Of a stretch of 64,000 nt of DNA, positions 27,101 through 42,100 are shown piece by piece. The DNA lies in NCBI GenBank assembly GCA_034687125.1, contig JAQGBZ010000070.1, positions 163,963 to 227,962 of the forward strand, written 5' to 3'. This DNA is from Neelides folsomi (taxonomy: Eukaryota; Arthropoda; Collembola; Neelipleona; Neelidae). The position numbers and the translations under genes are program-made. How positions within the stretch are numbered: position 1 is the stretch's first letter; every line of letters starts with the position of its first letter. The notes beneath the pieces are model-generated. The model saw only the letters and a program-made list of their open reading frames with translations. It ran no database searches and had not been told where the DNA came from.

Positions 27101-30100
27101 CTTGTTGATCGTTATATAACAAGTTGTGTATCATCATTAAGAGTTCGTGGTAGGAGTGAAGGAAAACTCCCTTGTTTGGTATCAAGCCTCTAGAAGGAAA
27201 AAAGGTGATGAATTATCCCTGCGGTTCATATGAAGAGGAAAAGAAAATTAATGTCATGAAGAAGATAATATTATTCAGAATAGACGTCCTAATCTTTTTT
27301 TACACTGATAGGCTCGCTGAATAGACTAATACGAAGCAGAGGGAACACATTACTCATGCTGATGATGATTAGACCTCATGGTTCACTCACCTTTTTGCAA
27401 AATCTCGAGATGTTCCCACAAAATGTCTCCCATGAACTGCGGAGATCGCGCTACAAACTCCTCACGTCCAAGGGCCAAAATGTCTTTCCCTTTCATAGGA
27501 AAAGTCTCGCGGATGAGGTTTTGTGACAGAGAAAACTCCGTGGTTGCCCAATAAAGCCAGTGAGACACATGCATCTCGTTCCAGAGTCGCGGATCTAAAA
27601 AGAAAAGAAAAACTCATTAATATTATTTAATTCTCAAACTACGCTGATACTTGAGCGATTAAAGAGCATAATAGAAATAAATGATGCTTTTGAATATTTC
27701 ATGATGAAAAACATTAATTTTAATTATGGCGAGAGGGAACATTGAGTTCAACCATTGGATATAAAATTTATTCAGGAGAAGAAAATTACTTTATATATAA
27801 AGCTAACTCTTTTTGCAGATAATGATATGCAGAGTTCTATACAATTACATGGTTTATAAGCTGAAACTCATCCATATTGAAAGAACAGGGCTATACTTTA
27901 ATGCCCTCAAATATTTAACGAAAGTTTAGCCAAACGTTTATTATACATGGTATAAGCTCAGTTGTCAAAAAATTATTCCTATCCCTTTCTGTATGTGGTC
28001 CATGAGCTGATAATACACATGGCAAAAGTCTCTCGAGGTCAAATGAAGATGATACGACAGAGTGTCTCTTTTGTTGTTTTAAGCATATGTAAATTTTTGA
28101 TAGGAGCGATGTCGAGTTGGAAAAGCCTAAAGTGTAGTCTCTATTTTACTTCATGGTACAATGCCCATCTTGTCCTCTATACCCTTTTTAAATCAAAAAT
28201 GTCCGTGCAAACAATGGCTTATCGCTCGTAATAATCAAGAGGCCTCTATTCCGAGAATGAGATTCATGTGGAACAAGCTGGATAGGTCTCTGTATAAATA
28301 CACATCTCAATGGCCATTTGAGCAAGAGGGAATAAAAGGAGATAAGCCACATATTGTATGCGTATCTCTTTATCCAGCCTCACCAGTCCCTCATATGAGA
28401 GAGGATCGTAGAAGGAGAGAATTCGGCGATTGAAACTTATTTCCACATAAAATCCCCAAATCTATTCTTTTTATCGCCTTCTCCATCGTTTTTCTTTTTT
28501 GGTTTCCCATCTAACACGGATATCAGGAGCCATAATCAAAAACTCTCACTCTTATGTATAAATTCTTCCAAAGCTGATGAACTCTCTTCTGACTGATTAG
28601 AAATAGGAAAATACTACTCAAACACACGGGAGTTGGCGCGGTCCCTGTTTTGACATCTTTCCTTATTTTATTCCTCATCATTTTATTTCTCACCAATTTT
28701 ACCTTTCAAATTTTATATTAAACGGGGAAAGGATAAGTAACGCCACAAGAGTTAATTAATTTAATAAGAATTCAGTTCATTCAGAAAATTAAAGTAAGAA
28801 AAATAAGGAAAGTTGACCGCGTCAACTCCCGTGTGTTTGAGTAGTAGTTTTATTGTACCCTCCATATATTACATTGTCTACTTTTCACTCAATACTCCCT
28901 TCAGGTGTGGGGTTGAGCTAGCCTTGGCTTTTCTCAATTTAATGTTTAACGATGCAAGAAAGGTAAAGGAGAGATTGGGATCTAAATAAGATCAACAGCG
29001 TAAGAAAATTACGAGCTTCGTCTAATGTTTCATTACGCTTAAATGTAAACTAACCTCACGCATGAAAATGACATTAACGATTGATCTTAAATGAATGAAT
29101 AAATATAAGGGAAGACTGGACTTTTTGAAAAGGAGCTCGAGTGGATCGGGAGAGAACCATTGTCTGACAACCATGTTTTACCTACCATTGTTATTACACC
29201 TCTAAGGGTGGAGACCATTTTAGCAATCTTGTTCGAATAAGGTGAAGCAATAAACCGAGACCAACACTACAGGGCCAAAACCTTTTCTTCAATTTGTTTA
29301 TTATTATGGGTTTGATTCCCATCGTGTGTGAATGATTTGATATTCGGGAGAATTCTCTTTTTCAACAGACCAGGGATTGAATTGTCACTCTCGCTTTTCC
29401 ACCCCATTGTGTATTTTATTTTCTTAATCTAGAGCTTATCAATGATTTCATCTCCGCCTATCACAATATTTCATCATGCCTTGTAATGTTCATTGCAAGT
29501 GACATTAAGGGATCGTGTACCATTGAGAGAAAAGCTCAAAAGACAACTGACAGGTATTTCCCTTCAATTTTGGGAGGAGCAGGGAATTATGAAGTGAGTA
29601 CACAGAGGCTCCAAACACCTGCTTCACCTTCAACTGCCCGACACAGGTCATATAACACGCCATTGCTCAAGAGAGTAAGCCAATATAGATTTTAAACCTA
29701 CACTGCTACATTTGAGCATTGTGATAAAATCAGAACATTGTGAATATACACCAGTCACAGCGATTCGTTCGCTCCTTTTAATCAGCAGTGGGATATTCCT
29801 GAAACTCGGCTTCTGATGACAAGAGTGATAATAAGGGAATCGACGCACTTTACGCAACAAGTGTATCATGACTTCATGACTAATATAAAATTCATAGTTA
29901 TAATCCTCAAGTTTACCTATCTATTCTATGGGATTTAAATTAAAATAACTTATCATTGGGCTAAATTAATTGAATGGGCTATAAGCATAGCAAATGATAC
30001 TAAGCGAAAATTATTTTTAACTAACTTAGGTATACCTATTAATTAATGTAATTCTTCTAAACATGAAAATTATCCTTGGAAAAAAGTACGAGCGGATATA

Positions 30101-33100
30101 AGTATTCGAAAGTAAATGTAGTATTAGCGATGATTATATCCCTCTTAAGCCATTTAAATAATATCTTTACATCCTATACTCAAGAGTCAAGACCTTCAAT
30201 TTCAAATAAGAATAGCAATTTCTTTATTTCTGGTTGAGCGGCTTGAAGAAATGGAAGTATGATGAGGCTCAGTTTCTTAAAGAAGGGTACATAAGTGAAT
30301 AAATTTAAATTTGAGCTAATTGAGAGGGAGTGGACATTAAATATAAATGCATGGAAGGACAGGGGAAAAGACAAGGGGAGGAAAATGAAGACAGAGGGCT
30401 TACTTAATAGAAATTAAGAATTATTAACATTAGCCCCTCCACTTTAGCTTGAGCATGATTCATTAACTCGTTTAAAACCATTAAGCGAAGTCAAATGAAG
30501 GGAACGGCATATTGAATTTCATCTGCATCCAAATCGCTCCTCAGCTATTTACTCTAATAATGATGACAACTAACAAGTGGTTTCAATTTGGAAGTCCGTC
30601 TCCAATATTCACAATCCCACTCTGGATATGCTCAAGTACAAAAAGGGAGAATCCATATATTCCGAACGTTAATGTGATGCATACGGTTGGTGTTAACTTG
30701 AGCACACGACTCGTCCCTCGGTTCCATACGCCACCCTTAATTGCTTTATTCTTCTTGTTTTCCGATCCTCATCGGCTAACTCGATCCATTTATTAATTAT
30801 ATCAATGATATCAGACTCGATTGTTAAATGATGAAATGGGCAATGTATCAATTGAGCCAGAGATTGTAAATGCATAAAAGGTTTATTGGAAAAGAGAATA
30901 GTGATGAGGAATTGACGAGTTGAGTGAGGGTAGGGGTGAGGGAATTGACAAAGTCAGAGAACTCGAGTCATTCATTCATTCCCATTCAAGATATCTCAGG
31001 CGTTGAGAGAGTTTTGGAGAACCTGAACGATCAAATTATAGCGTCAAAGAACCAATGAAGCCTACGATTAAAATGGCACTAAAGAGGAGACGACGCTGCC
31101 ACACCTAAGGAGGAGTGGATCGAATCTCAGGATGCAAATATTTGATCAAGTTGAGTCAATATGTTTTAGAGCTGTAAACCTTCCCTTGAGTCAGAGGAGC
31201 TCATTGAGCCGAAAGAAACCCAGTCTTGGGTAATATGATAATAATATTAAAATTTAGTGATAGATTCACCCCTTTGACTCCTCGTTCACCCCTTCCTCTC
31301 TATACATACATCTAAACATCCTCCGAGGGTTTACGATCTTCTGGTGAATATTTCATAGAGCCTTTCGCTTCGCCGAGAAAACCAACAAACGCAAAAAAGA
31401 CATAAGAGGGGGGAAATGATGGGGAAATTTAATAGACAGCAATGATTCTCACTCGCTTATCCTATTCGTTTTATGATCTCCTAGTTGGATCTCTGTGTCT
31501 TTTTGGTCTCTCTCCTCTGCCCCCACTGCAGCCGATGTCGAGCACCATGTGGGAGCCACTCAATATTCTTTCAAGATGCGCTCCGACATCTTTATGTTCC
31601 TTATGAATTATGGGATGAAAAGTCTCCTCATGACCTGCGTCATTATTATTACCTCCGCCGCCACTCACCCAATCCAAGAGGACAAAGCTCATAAAAGGTA
31701 TATAAATAATTCTCTTCTGATCCTTCGCCGCTCACGGTGCTTCCGTACACTAATACGACCCATTAAATGAAGAGGTTATAACTCACAAAGCACCTTCAAC
31801 TCCATGGCTAAAATCGGTCACACTAATCAGGAGAACTTTCCTATGTTCGATTGCGCATTGTGAATAAGATCTCATATTCAACTTTCCAAGAACCGCCGTC
31901 TTCATTCCCTCACGTTCTGGTCCATATGTCTTCACACATTCATTTGTCTAATATTAAGAAAGTAATAAGCGGCTAAGGTGAGGAAATTGCTCACTCGGGA
32001 ATATCCCATCGTTAGTGATGAATAAAAGACCGGGAGGCAAAGAGGGAGTGAAGAATACGATACCCTTTAATTCACACTTCATCTTTTCGTGAATTTTAAT
32101 TTGAGATGGATGGAGGGGAGGTCTGGGCGAACGGTGAAGGAGTCGTTGTTGGAAAGGGTCGGGGTGGTTTTTGGAGAGCCGTTTCAACCCTCCGCTCCCA
32201 TAAATAAAAGCACACAGAGCTGGTCGTTCGAAGGAAAAATAGATTGTAGATGCGTCCTTTAAGGGTTCTCCTGCTAACACATATTAAGGAGGGGAGAACA
32301 TGTGGCGAGTGTACGACTTCAGCTCTTCAATGATAGGGATTTGGGGAAGAAAGAGCTAAAGGGGTCATAGCACGTGCGGAGCGGGATCGGAGCCATCATC
32401 AGGCTCTTCGTTCCTAACCTCGCCATCATCATCTTCAGTAGATGAAGCATATAAGATATAGGGAGAGAAAGACGAGAAGCAGGAGTCAAGAAACCATCAG
32501 CACGCATCGACCCTCGGAGCGCAAGACACCTGCTCTAACCGAAAGCCTCTTCGTATCTTATTATTGCGACTCTAGAATTAACTGTAACATCTTGTGGTAT
32601 TCCTCCTCGGTCATCTAATTCGGCTACAGATGGTAATAGAAGAGCAGAGAGGCAGACGCTGGGCCAAGAAGGCTAAGTAAGAAGCAAGGTGTTTTGCGCC
32701 TTCGGACCACTTTTAATACCTGACTCCTCTCTCTCTCTATTGCTAGAGGAGCAAAAAATGTAGACGAAGTTAATCGACCCCCCGTCTGTCTCTGATCAAT
32801 GGTCTCCTCGACTCGGGTCGTCTCTTTTAGGAATACCAGATGCATTTCTCGAATAATTAACAAGTCTCTTAACTGGACCTAGTCATTTGAGAAGCCGACC
32901 CAACAGACCCGAGACACAACAGCACGCGCCACCGCTAATAAATAACTTCTTCAACACATGCCCTGCTATCGTCTAATTATAATAAACATACTGCTTCTCT
33001 ATTTTATGAAAGTTTATTGAATAAAAAAACTCCAATTGGTAATACTAATACTAATTGCCTTGTTGTAACAGTAGTTGATAATACAATCAACACACGATTT

Positions 33101-36100
33101 TAAGTTCAACTCGAGTTCATTTAACTATAAAAATTGAAGGTATTATTTTTACAAGTTTTTTGGGGAACCTTTGTTACGGTCATCGCATGTTTTCCTTCTT
33201 GTCAAATACAATTACAATAAAATTATAGCTTTTCGCATCTTAAGTGTGAATAAAGAAAAGATCAAGACTTTTTACTATAAAATGGCATTTTTTATATTGT
33301 AAATGAATGCATAGTGGGTAGGTTAAATAAAAGTGGTTTGTTAACCTTTCTATTTTTGTTTATAAAAAATGATTTGGGCAATTCATAAATAATAATTATC
33401 ATGAGTGAGTAATTATAAATAATGGGAAGAATCTGCGTATCTAATATGAAGATCTACAAACTTGTGCATGGATTGTTAGCCATCAATGAGAAACAATGGT
33501 CTTCTCATTGTTGAACTTAAAGCAAAGCCAGTGTCAAAAACTCAAGAGGGGTAACCACAAGCCTTGAGATGAACCGAGGCAGCAGGTGTAATAGAAATCT
33601 TCAAGCATACCCTTCACCACAGACTCACTTTTTTGCCCATCGGAGCTTTTCTTAAATCATGTGCTCTATGGCTCGAATTAAACTTTAGTATTATCAAAGG
33701 ACCCGTCTTCAAAATGACTTTCAGCTCTAAAGCCACATCAGACGAAGCTCATGGAAAAAATCACTCTACATTATTTAGCATGCATGTTCCTCGTTTTTCA
33801 ACATGAAGGTCTGGATTGGGCTATTCACATCTGATCCATCACGAGAACTGTTCTTGTAGGTTGTAAAAATTGGTACCTTTTGGGATATTATGGCGAACTA
33901 ATTCCTTTTCCCACGAAGCAAAGGAAGCCTTGAGTGCTTCAGTCATCTTCTTATTAGTTCCTGGTGTCAGAGGGGGCACCTGAGCCGGAATATCTATAAG
34001 ACAAAACACAGTTAGTATAATTGGACAATTAAATTAAAGAAAAATAAGTTCATTGCTCATCAATCATAAAAATTAGTTGTAAAAATTAGAAACTTCATTT
34101 TTAGACAATTGGTTAATTCCAAAGCGAATTATCTTTATGCCACCTATCTGTATATTTTGTACTCTTAGCTGTTGTACTTGTATTACATAAAAGCCATTCA
34201 TTAGATTCATTTTCATTACATATTGTTTTAATGGACGTTTTCCTTTTTTCTTACAAATAGATAACAAATAACTTCCTATCTAATTCTTAGATTTCGACTA
34301 GACAATAATGCTTTAAGTATGTAATATTTTATTCATAGATCATTACAATACAGTAAAAGTGTTTTCCTATATGATATAGCAAGTATTTCACGATTAAATG
34401 CAATTGATAAGTTCGAAGTAATAAGAAAGTGTAAAAATGCAAATGAATGTATTTCGAGCTTTGAACTCTCATTTCTCCTTTACTTTCTAGATTCTCGGAC
34501 GAAGATAGGAGTTTTTGTTCCAATCTTCCTTCATTCGACGGATCCAATGGGCCGAACGAAGCAAAGTATGAGATAATAAACCAACCGACCTCATGTACAT
34601 ATAATACGTAATCGTGGCGAACCGCTTTTAAAGAAGAGGCAACAAGAGGGGGAGGATCGTGAGAAGAGATGTGATGCTTTTGGCAAAACATCATAATTCC
34701 TCTTTAAGTGCTTGGAGGTACTCAGAGAAATAATTGCGACCACAGGCGAATGGACGAAAGCCGCAAAGATGAGACGCATTTCATAAATGACTGGAAAATT
34801 TTTATGCCATTATCTTATGAGCATGAAAACTGAATCAAGATTTAACATGGGAACCTATGCTTTCATTCATACTTACATACGGTAGATGAAAACAGTGGGA
34901 CATGAATATTGCTAGGTATTATTATATTGAGGATTGAACAATTTGTCCTTTCTTTGAGTCCTCAAGTTCGAGCTCGATAAATAGTAGTGGCATTTGAGTT
35001 TAAAGAAAATTACCAAAGAAGAAAAGGACATAAATTCATCATTTCATTCAAAATCACGTTTCACATGAACCGTCGAAACTTGAAGGGAGATTAGGTAAAA
35101 TGGGGACTAAGAAGAAAAGATTCCGCCGCAGGTACCCGATGAATGAACGAACATCAAATAAATAGATGGAACTTATACTCCAGACTCTTTCGACCGCCTT
35201 GAGTAAACAAATAGAGGAAAACACTCGAAAAATGAGTACTTTCCCAAATTCGAAGGGAAGATGAAAGGGAGTGGGTGGGAATCCTCGTTTTGAAGATGAA
35301 CTTCTTCAAATCATACAAAACCGTGTCAATACAGTGTGCTGACCACCGTCAAAGAATACTTAGAACCACCTCATTAGTTGTCTCGACTTAAAGAGTCCAT
35401 CGCGGAAAGCCTGTAATCCACTCACCTTCGCGGCTAAGCCCTTTGTCCCAATCATACACAAAGGCCTTTTACCCAAATCGCCGCATTTGTCTATACGACC
35501 CTCCCAATTCTTTTACTTTGTCTACTCATCGGGAACCTCTTTTTCTCCAATCTTTCCCTCACCAATGCTCATTTCATATTTAACAAAATACCAAATAAAG
35601 ACAAGTGTCAAATTGAATGTATCGACAAACTAACCTTGGCCATCCAAGTACAAATAATTATTTTAAAGCAAGAGCGCCATAAATTTATAACTAAAATCAG
35701 TAGTAAAAGTAAATCCAACAGCTGAGGAAAACATGTGACAAAGTCCCTTATTAAGACATTTGAAAGAGAAACTGTGTAGATTAAGACCAGCTTATCACAT
35801 AAAGACGAGAAGTCACATATGCTCGTAAACTTGATATATCTACATAATAAGCTCGTATAATATGAGAATGAGGAAAGGTCCAGACTAAGTTTGAGAGGAG
35901 CTACAGGTTGACCCTTTTCTGGTCTTCGGGCCTGGTGGCTTGATGACCATATGATTGTTTCAAGTAGGAGTGCAGGCAGACGTGGGGCCAAAGGCAGTTA
36001 GAGCTCCTTCAGCGGTATGGATGCAAGTGGGAAGGGAACATAGAAATTACAGTTCCCAGCTGACGCACTACCCGACCCCTTAAATTTCAGTTTCAAAGAA

Positions 36101-39100
36101 GAGGAGAATTGGGGAAGCACCTTCGAACAAAAGTGACCATATTGAAGCCCAGAGACCTTTACAAGTAATTATGAAGAAAAAGGGACGAGAACATGAGTTC
36201 TCAATTCTTCGCTTCATTCTTCGATGAATAAATCTTTTCTTTCAATTTTAATTCCAACAATCCTCTCCATATTCATTTTACACATAAATTTCCGCCATGG
36301 TGTATACAAGTTAATTTTTGTTCCCTACCACAGGAAGAGATAATGATGGATGAAGAAGTTGTAGTGAAATGAAAATTTCACAAAGAGAAAATCCTTGTAA
36401 AAATTCCAAAGGATCAAAAATGTAAATTGTTTTCATATCTTGGATAGAGCTAAGGTGGGGATATTTGCCATACGGTTCCTTGAGTGTGTGAGGGAGGGTA
36501 GCAAATGAATCACGAACTGCTTGGTGACAGGGCACATCCGGTGATCTCCATATTTGGAAAAGACAGTGGTTCAAGTGTGGAGGGCCCTTTGAGAGTGCCA
36601 CACCGGTTTATAAATGCTAAAAGGAGACTTCATTCCAGAAGGAGCAAGCTCCTACTCATTCATTCGGGTTTTTTCGTCTCCCTCATGTGTTTTTTCTCCT
36701 CTCCCTTCCATTGAGAATGAGCTGTGAGTGAGATGAGCAGGAGCTCGGGAATGCTCCAGATTTTGGGGTAGGACACATCTCGAGCCCATGTGTGTGGAAA
36801 CCCGAAGGATTAAGCACACACCATCAGGAGCGGCTGTATCAACACACGTTGCCAAAAAATAGCTCTTGGGAGCACGCAGAAAGTCAAAGAAATGTGACAC
36901 TCGCCTTACATTCCGCCCTACCCTAACGCTCACCCATTTGAGAAAATTTAATGTTTCCTTTATATTCAAAGACGGTAGAAAGATTAACCCAAGATATTCA
37001 GATTAACCCAGGACTCCATCGTTTACCATAAATGTCAATGACTAAAGGAGATGAAATCTTGGAATTTTTTTAATTCAAGAAACAAATATGAGGTTCATTG
37101 AATTGGTTACCTTTTGGCCGACCGGCATTTTTCATTGCTCGCAATCCCATGAGCAGCCCCGCGCCAACCGAGTCAATGTACATAGTATCACTGACTTCTC
37201 AAACAGCGTTCACAAACACAGCTTGCCACGTAATCAAACCCCCGAGATCTCTCAAGAACCGGGAGAAAAGTTATAGAATATAGGGACAAAAGGATTATGA
37301 AAAGTTTACCAGTTCCGACAGAAAGTAACGAAGGAATTGGCACGAGAAAGGAAATGAATTACAAGAACGGTCCAGGTACAACCAGTGGCCTTTGACTTTG
37401 AGAAAAGACGTTAGCAAAAGAACACGACGGTCCACACGTGGATGGGACGAGCTGAGTCCACATGTTGCACAGACTCGGAGCGAAGGGATACTGGAAATGG
37501 GCAAGAAGATCGGTGGGCGAGGGAAGAAGTCATCTGAGAGGTGATGGAAAAGCCCCAAGTCTCTCTCTCTCTCACATCCTCAATGTCGTAATATGAAGTT
37601 GTTATGAAGAGCGGCTTGGGGTTCGGGTGAACCACTGCACTGCTCCCACACAGCCAGCCTACCACCACCGCCCATCCACCGCCCATCCACCGCGAGAAGG
37701 AGGAGAGGAGGGACGGAACTCCGTCCAGAGACACGGCCCAACTCTCGGCAGCCAAGCAGACACTCGGGCCGGAACCAAAGACAACCTCTTGTTCGGAGCC
37801 TCCCTCTTCTTCTTCTCTCCCTCTCCGTAATTACAACTGGGTGACATGCACTGCTGGCGACAGGGTCAGATTCTAATGACGCCCTAACTTCTGGACAACT
37901 TATTATATGAACTACATCGTAATAAATGAACACACCGGAGTGACCTTGGACGAGAGATGAAACACACTCCTAGGACGCCCCATTATCCTCATCATCCACC
38001 ATCAACCACTTTTCTACCTTTCTTATCGCTTTCTGATGAAAACAAGAAAAAGTCTGGATTTGAAACGAATGTACAGGCTAGTAGTAAAGGCTTTATCTAA
38101 CTGCATCTCTGATTTCTAGCCGATTCTTCCTCAAATCTTATCTGAGAAACACTACAATAAAAGCAGTATGACTAATGAGTTCTTTTGCTCTAACTTTTTT
38201 TACTAATTAACAAGTTGGAGTGTAAGAAAAAGAAAAATACACTACGAACATTTCTTGTTATTTTTATCCCTTTGATCCATTCCAATAAACAAACATTTTT
38301 GAATTAATAAAATTTTATGTTGTTTAATTATGTTATGAATTATATAAAAGGAAATTAAAATATTACAGAATGAAAAAACAATACAAAACCTTCTCTTTTA
38401 ATTTAAAGAAGATGATGCAAAAAATTTACTTTGTTACAGAAGGATTATCTTTTCTCCCTCCTCATACTACTATAAACAGATGAATGTAATCATTGTAAAA
38501 AATTAAAAACACACACAGACTATATAAAGCATGTATTATTAAAATTAATATTATTTTCTTCTTCTATACAACCATAGCTTAAGACTAATATCTGTATAAT
38601 TATTTAAAATTAGCAAATACAAAGCGAATGAGAAGAATTGAAATCTGGAGAAGTTTTTTTCCTTCAGTCAGAGTAATTTAAGCATAATTTTCATAAAAGT
38701 GAGTGGTATTATTGTAAGAGAAGAAATAAAGGAACTTACAAGCACACCTGTCACGGACAAAGTAGATTTGGGAAAAGGACTGTCCATACATTATTCAGTG
38801 TGCAAGCGAAACTAATGATTTGTGGGGGTTTTCACAGAAGATGAAGGGGATTTTTTGTCTATTGACCCAGCGACAGAGTTTCTTGTCTTGCTGGAGGCTC
38901 TCTACTTTTATGAATGAACACTCCGCGTATATTTCTTCTCACACAGGAGAGTCTCAGGAGCCCACCGGAAATTGAGAGCTCCGCGGCGAGTCCACGTACC
39001 ACTTCACTCACACATTTCACACAAAAATTAAGGAGAGCCCTTCACCCTCCTTGAGGGTAATCAATCCTCTCCACCGAGCCTTCTTCTACCTAGGCAAATC

Positions 39101-42100
39101 TTAAAAAACTCACACGCAAGACGGACATCAGATATCTCCCGTCACGAATTGAAGAAGCCCTTCGCTTAAACTCATGAATGAACCTACAACCTCCTCAAGA
39201 ATATATAAAGGCCCAAATTGATGATATCCGGTCGAGATACAAACTATTTATTACTAAAGCGTGGCACAGATTCTCAAATCGAGAGACCCTATAAATACCA
39301 TGTGTGTGTGATCCAATGAAACTTCAAACTCAGAATGACTACTATACATTTCATCAGATTCTTAGACTAAATTCTTCGACTAACGCTTCCAGTTCTCCAC
39401 TTGCTCATTGGGCATCCATACTTATTAAATGTTTTTGGCCATCTGGAGATTCGACCAATTGGGAATCAGAACAAGTGGTCATTTTTAAAGAGATAAGCCC
39501 GTTTAACTTGTAAACAATAGGCGCGAGGAAAAAACAGAAGATATGAAGTAGTTCTCTGGACCGCAGAATAAGAAATTGGAGTTGTCAAAAGGGGAGACAA
39601 GGCCATAAGAGAAGGAGGAATATTTAGGGAGATAAGCAGCCTCTGTTATTCAGGACTCATTTCGTGCTTTGAGAGATAAAGAGTTCTCGGAGTCCTTATT
39701 CTCTCGCTCAAAACACTTTTATTTTCATGATGAGTCCTTATCTTCCTCTCCCATACTCATTTAACTGATGATGTGATTCCATTTACAAAGCGAACCGTGA
39801 GACCAGACTGCTCTATAAATAATTAATTCTTCCAAAAACTCAAAACAACATTACGGGAGTCCTTCAATTGAATTGTTCGGAGACCGTGGAGAAATATCAT
39901 GAACAACTTATTACGTCTTATTCAATAATGCGTTAAATAGCTATATTGTAATGAGTATGCCAATGATTCTAACTATAAAGTAAGTAAATATGTAATTATG
40001 TATGTACCATATGTACAAATGCCTTTGTATTATACAGATTACAATATATCGGTAGTAAGAGTATCTACTTGATTATTAAAAGTTTATATAATCCTGCCAT
40101 TTTTAAGAGGAAAGTATAGGAGAACATTATCATTTTATTTCCATTCTAAAATAGTCCAAAGACAATGAGGAAAAACGCACAAAAGAAAATTCACAGCCCG
40201 GAGCTTGTGAGAGTAATAAATTTGACAAGGTTGAAAATAGGATAATTTGGATAGGGCTGAATGACAAAGCAAAGGGCGTCTCCAGAAAATGAACAGCGAC
40301 ACTTTTCCATACAACTCATCTTCAATGCACACGTGTATGTAAATAATATATATTTGAGCTAGAAGAACAAGAACCAGCATGCAAAATTCATAAAAGATGA
40401 TGATTCACCATTGATTCCCTTTCTTCTTTTTTGCACTTGCTTGCTCTGTCCACCTCCTTCGCCTACAGATGATGATACCATGTGGAGAAGTTTTACAGGC
40501 ACGACATGAATGAAGTAATATCGTAGATGAAGATTTCAGCGAGCCAACATGAGGAACTTGAAGATCATAACTCCACAGGTAGATCAAAGCACACAAAAAC
40601 AACCAACTCAACCTTGTATGTAAAGTGAGCATAGTTGGAGTTTAATTGGGGAGCGGGAAGGAAGCGTGGATAATGAAATCTCTTCTCAAATAACCAGAGC
40701 AGCTCCCAGCAAGCACAAAATTGAAAGTACTCTCAGACTTGAACTCTGCCTAATCGGATGCAACAACCCTCGAAACATTTACTAAAATTTGTGTCTAAAA
40801 TGTGAAATGACACCAAAATTTAAGACATTTGAATAGGTGTTTCAAACATTCCAACAATAGAGAAAGGCGTTTCCAATCGATTATGCGGGAAAGGTCTTCA
40901 ATCTTGTTGAGAGATCTAATGGTATTATTAGTGCAAATCTGATAATATTCTTTAAAGATTTATTTTTTATCTCTGCGTTTCAAGCTATACTCTATTCCAT
41001 TTGAGAAGATTATTGAGAATTGAATCGTGTTACTTGACAAGTCATTAGAAATTCAAATAAACCGATATTATTTCCTATAGAAATTATTTGCGGGTGACAT
41101 GACGTTCGATTGCCCGGTCAAGTAACATGATTCAATTCTCAATAATCTTCTCAAATGGAATAGAGTATAAAAGAGATCAATCCGTCACGAAAAGTATTCG
41201 CAAAATTATGTAAAGTGATTCAATAAGAATATTAACTTTTCAATTAATGACCTTTTACAAGAAAAACCTTCTATTGAAATGATAGCAATAATGAAATATT
41301 TTTCTGCTAAAATAAATAAGTACATTGTCAATTCAAACAATGCTTTATGATTTTTACTATATTATTAACAATAAGTGAAATTTAATAGAATAGATATAGA
41401 GAACATTGTGATTATGTTTATTAAATCACTACACAAGAACAAGGAGAACTTTCTGATGCATTTTTTGAAACAAAGGTTGAGAGATACTCTCCCCATCAAA
41501 CATATACTTCTGCACACACCTTAAGAATTATCATTCAGACTTCATTAGGGCAGGGAGTTATCAGATTATCAGAAGTAGTGGGCAGAACGAAATTACATAA
41601 AATGCATTAATCATAAACATATATGGTATGAAGGAGCAACTTTAGCTAAAGATGCTTTAATGGAGAAAATGCAACTTTAAGGAACAGAGACTATGACAAG
41701 GATCCATTTATTTTAAAAAAACTCGTATTGTATTATTTACCTCATGAGCTCTTCATTCCCTGGTCCCTAGTCATTTTATAATATAACTGGTAAGGTACTA
41801 AAAATAATATCTTTCATATTATGAATGCATATGTCGCTCTTCATATTTAAACTTTAATAATATTTCTTGAGCCTTCAACTACTTTTTTTCTATGTAATTA
41901 CGACTCGACATACAGGAGTGTTGGGGGAAATTCAATTTATATTCATTTGCAGTTTTTTAGAAATATTAAAAATATTTATCAGACGCAGAACGCCGAGAAG
42001 TGTAAAATCATTAATTTGTTTTTGAAATGCTATGAAATCTTTTGTAATATTGTTCCTAATTGTAATAAGTATGGGAAAAGTAATCCCTTGGTTTTAATGT

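Noticed and set aside
37411-37933. Cluster of overlapping open frames on both strands
   Set aside because: All frames are open together because this island is richer in G+C and has few stops; none shows a domain or phase-compatible splice borders.
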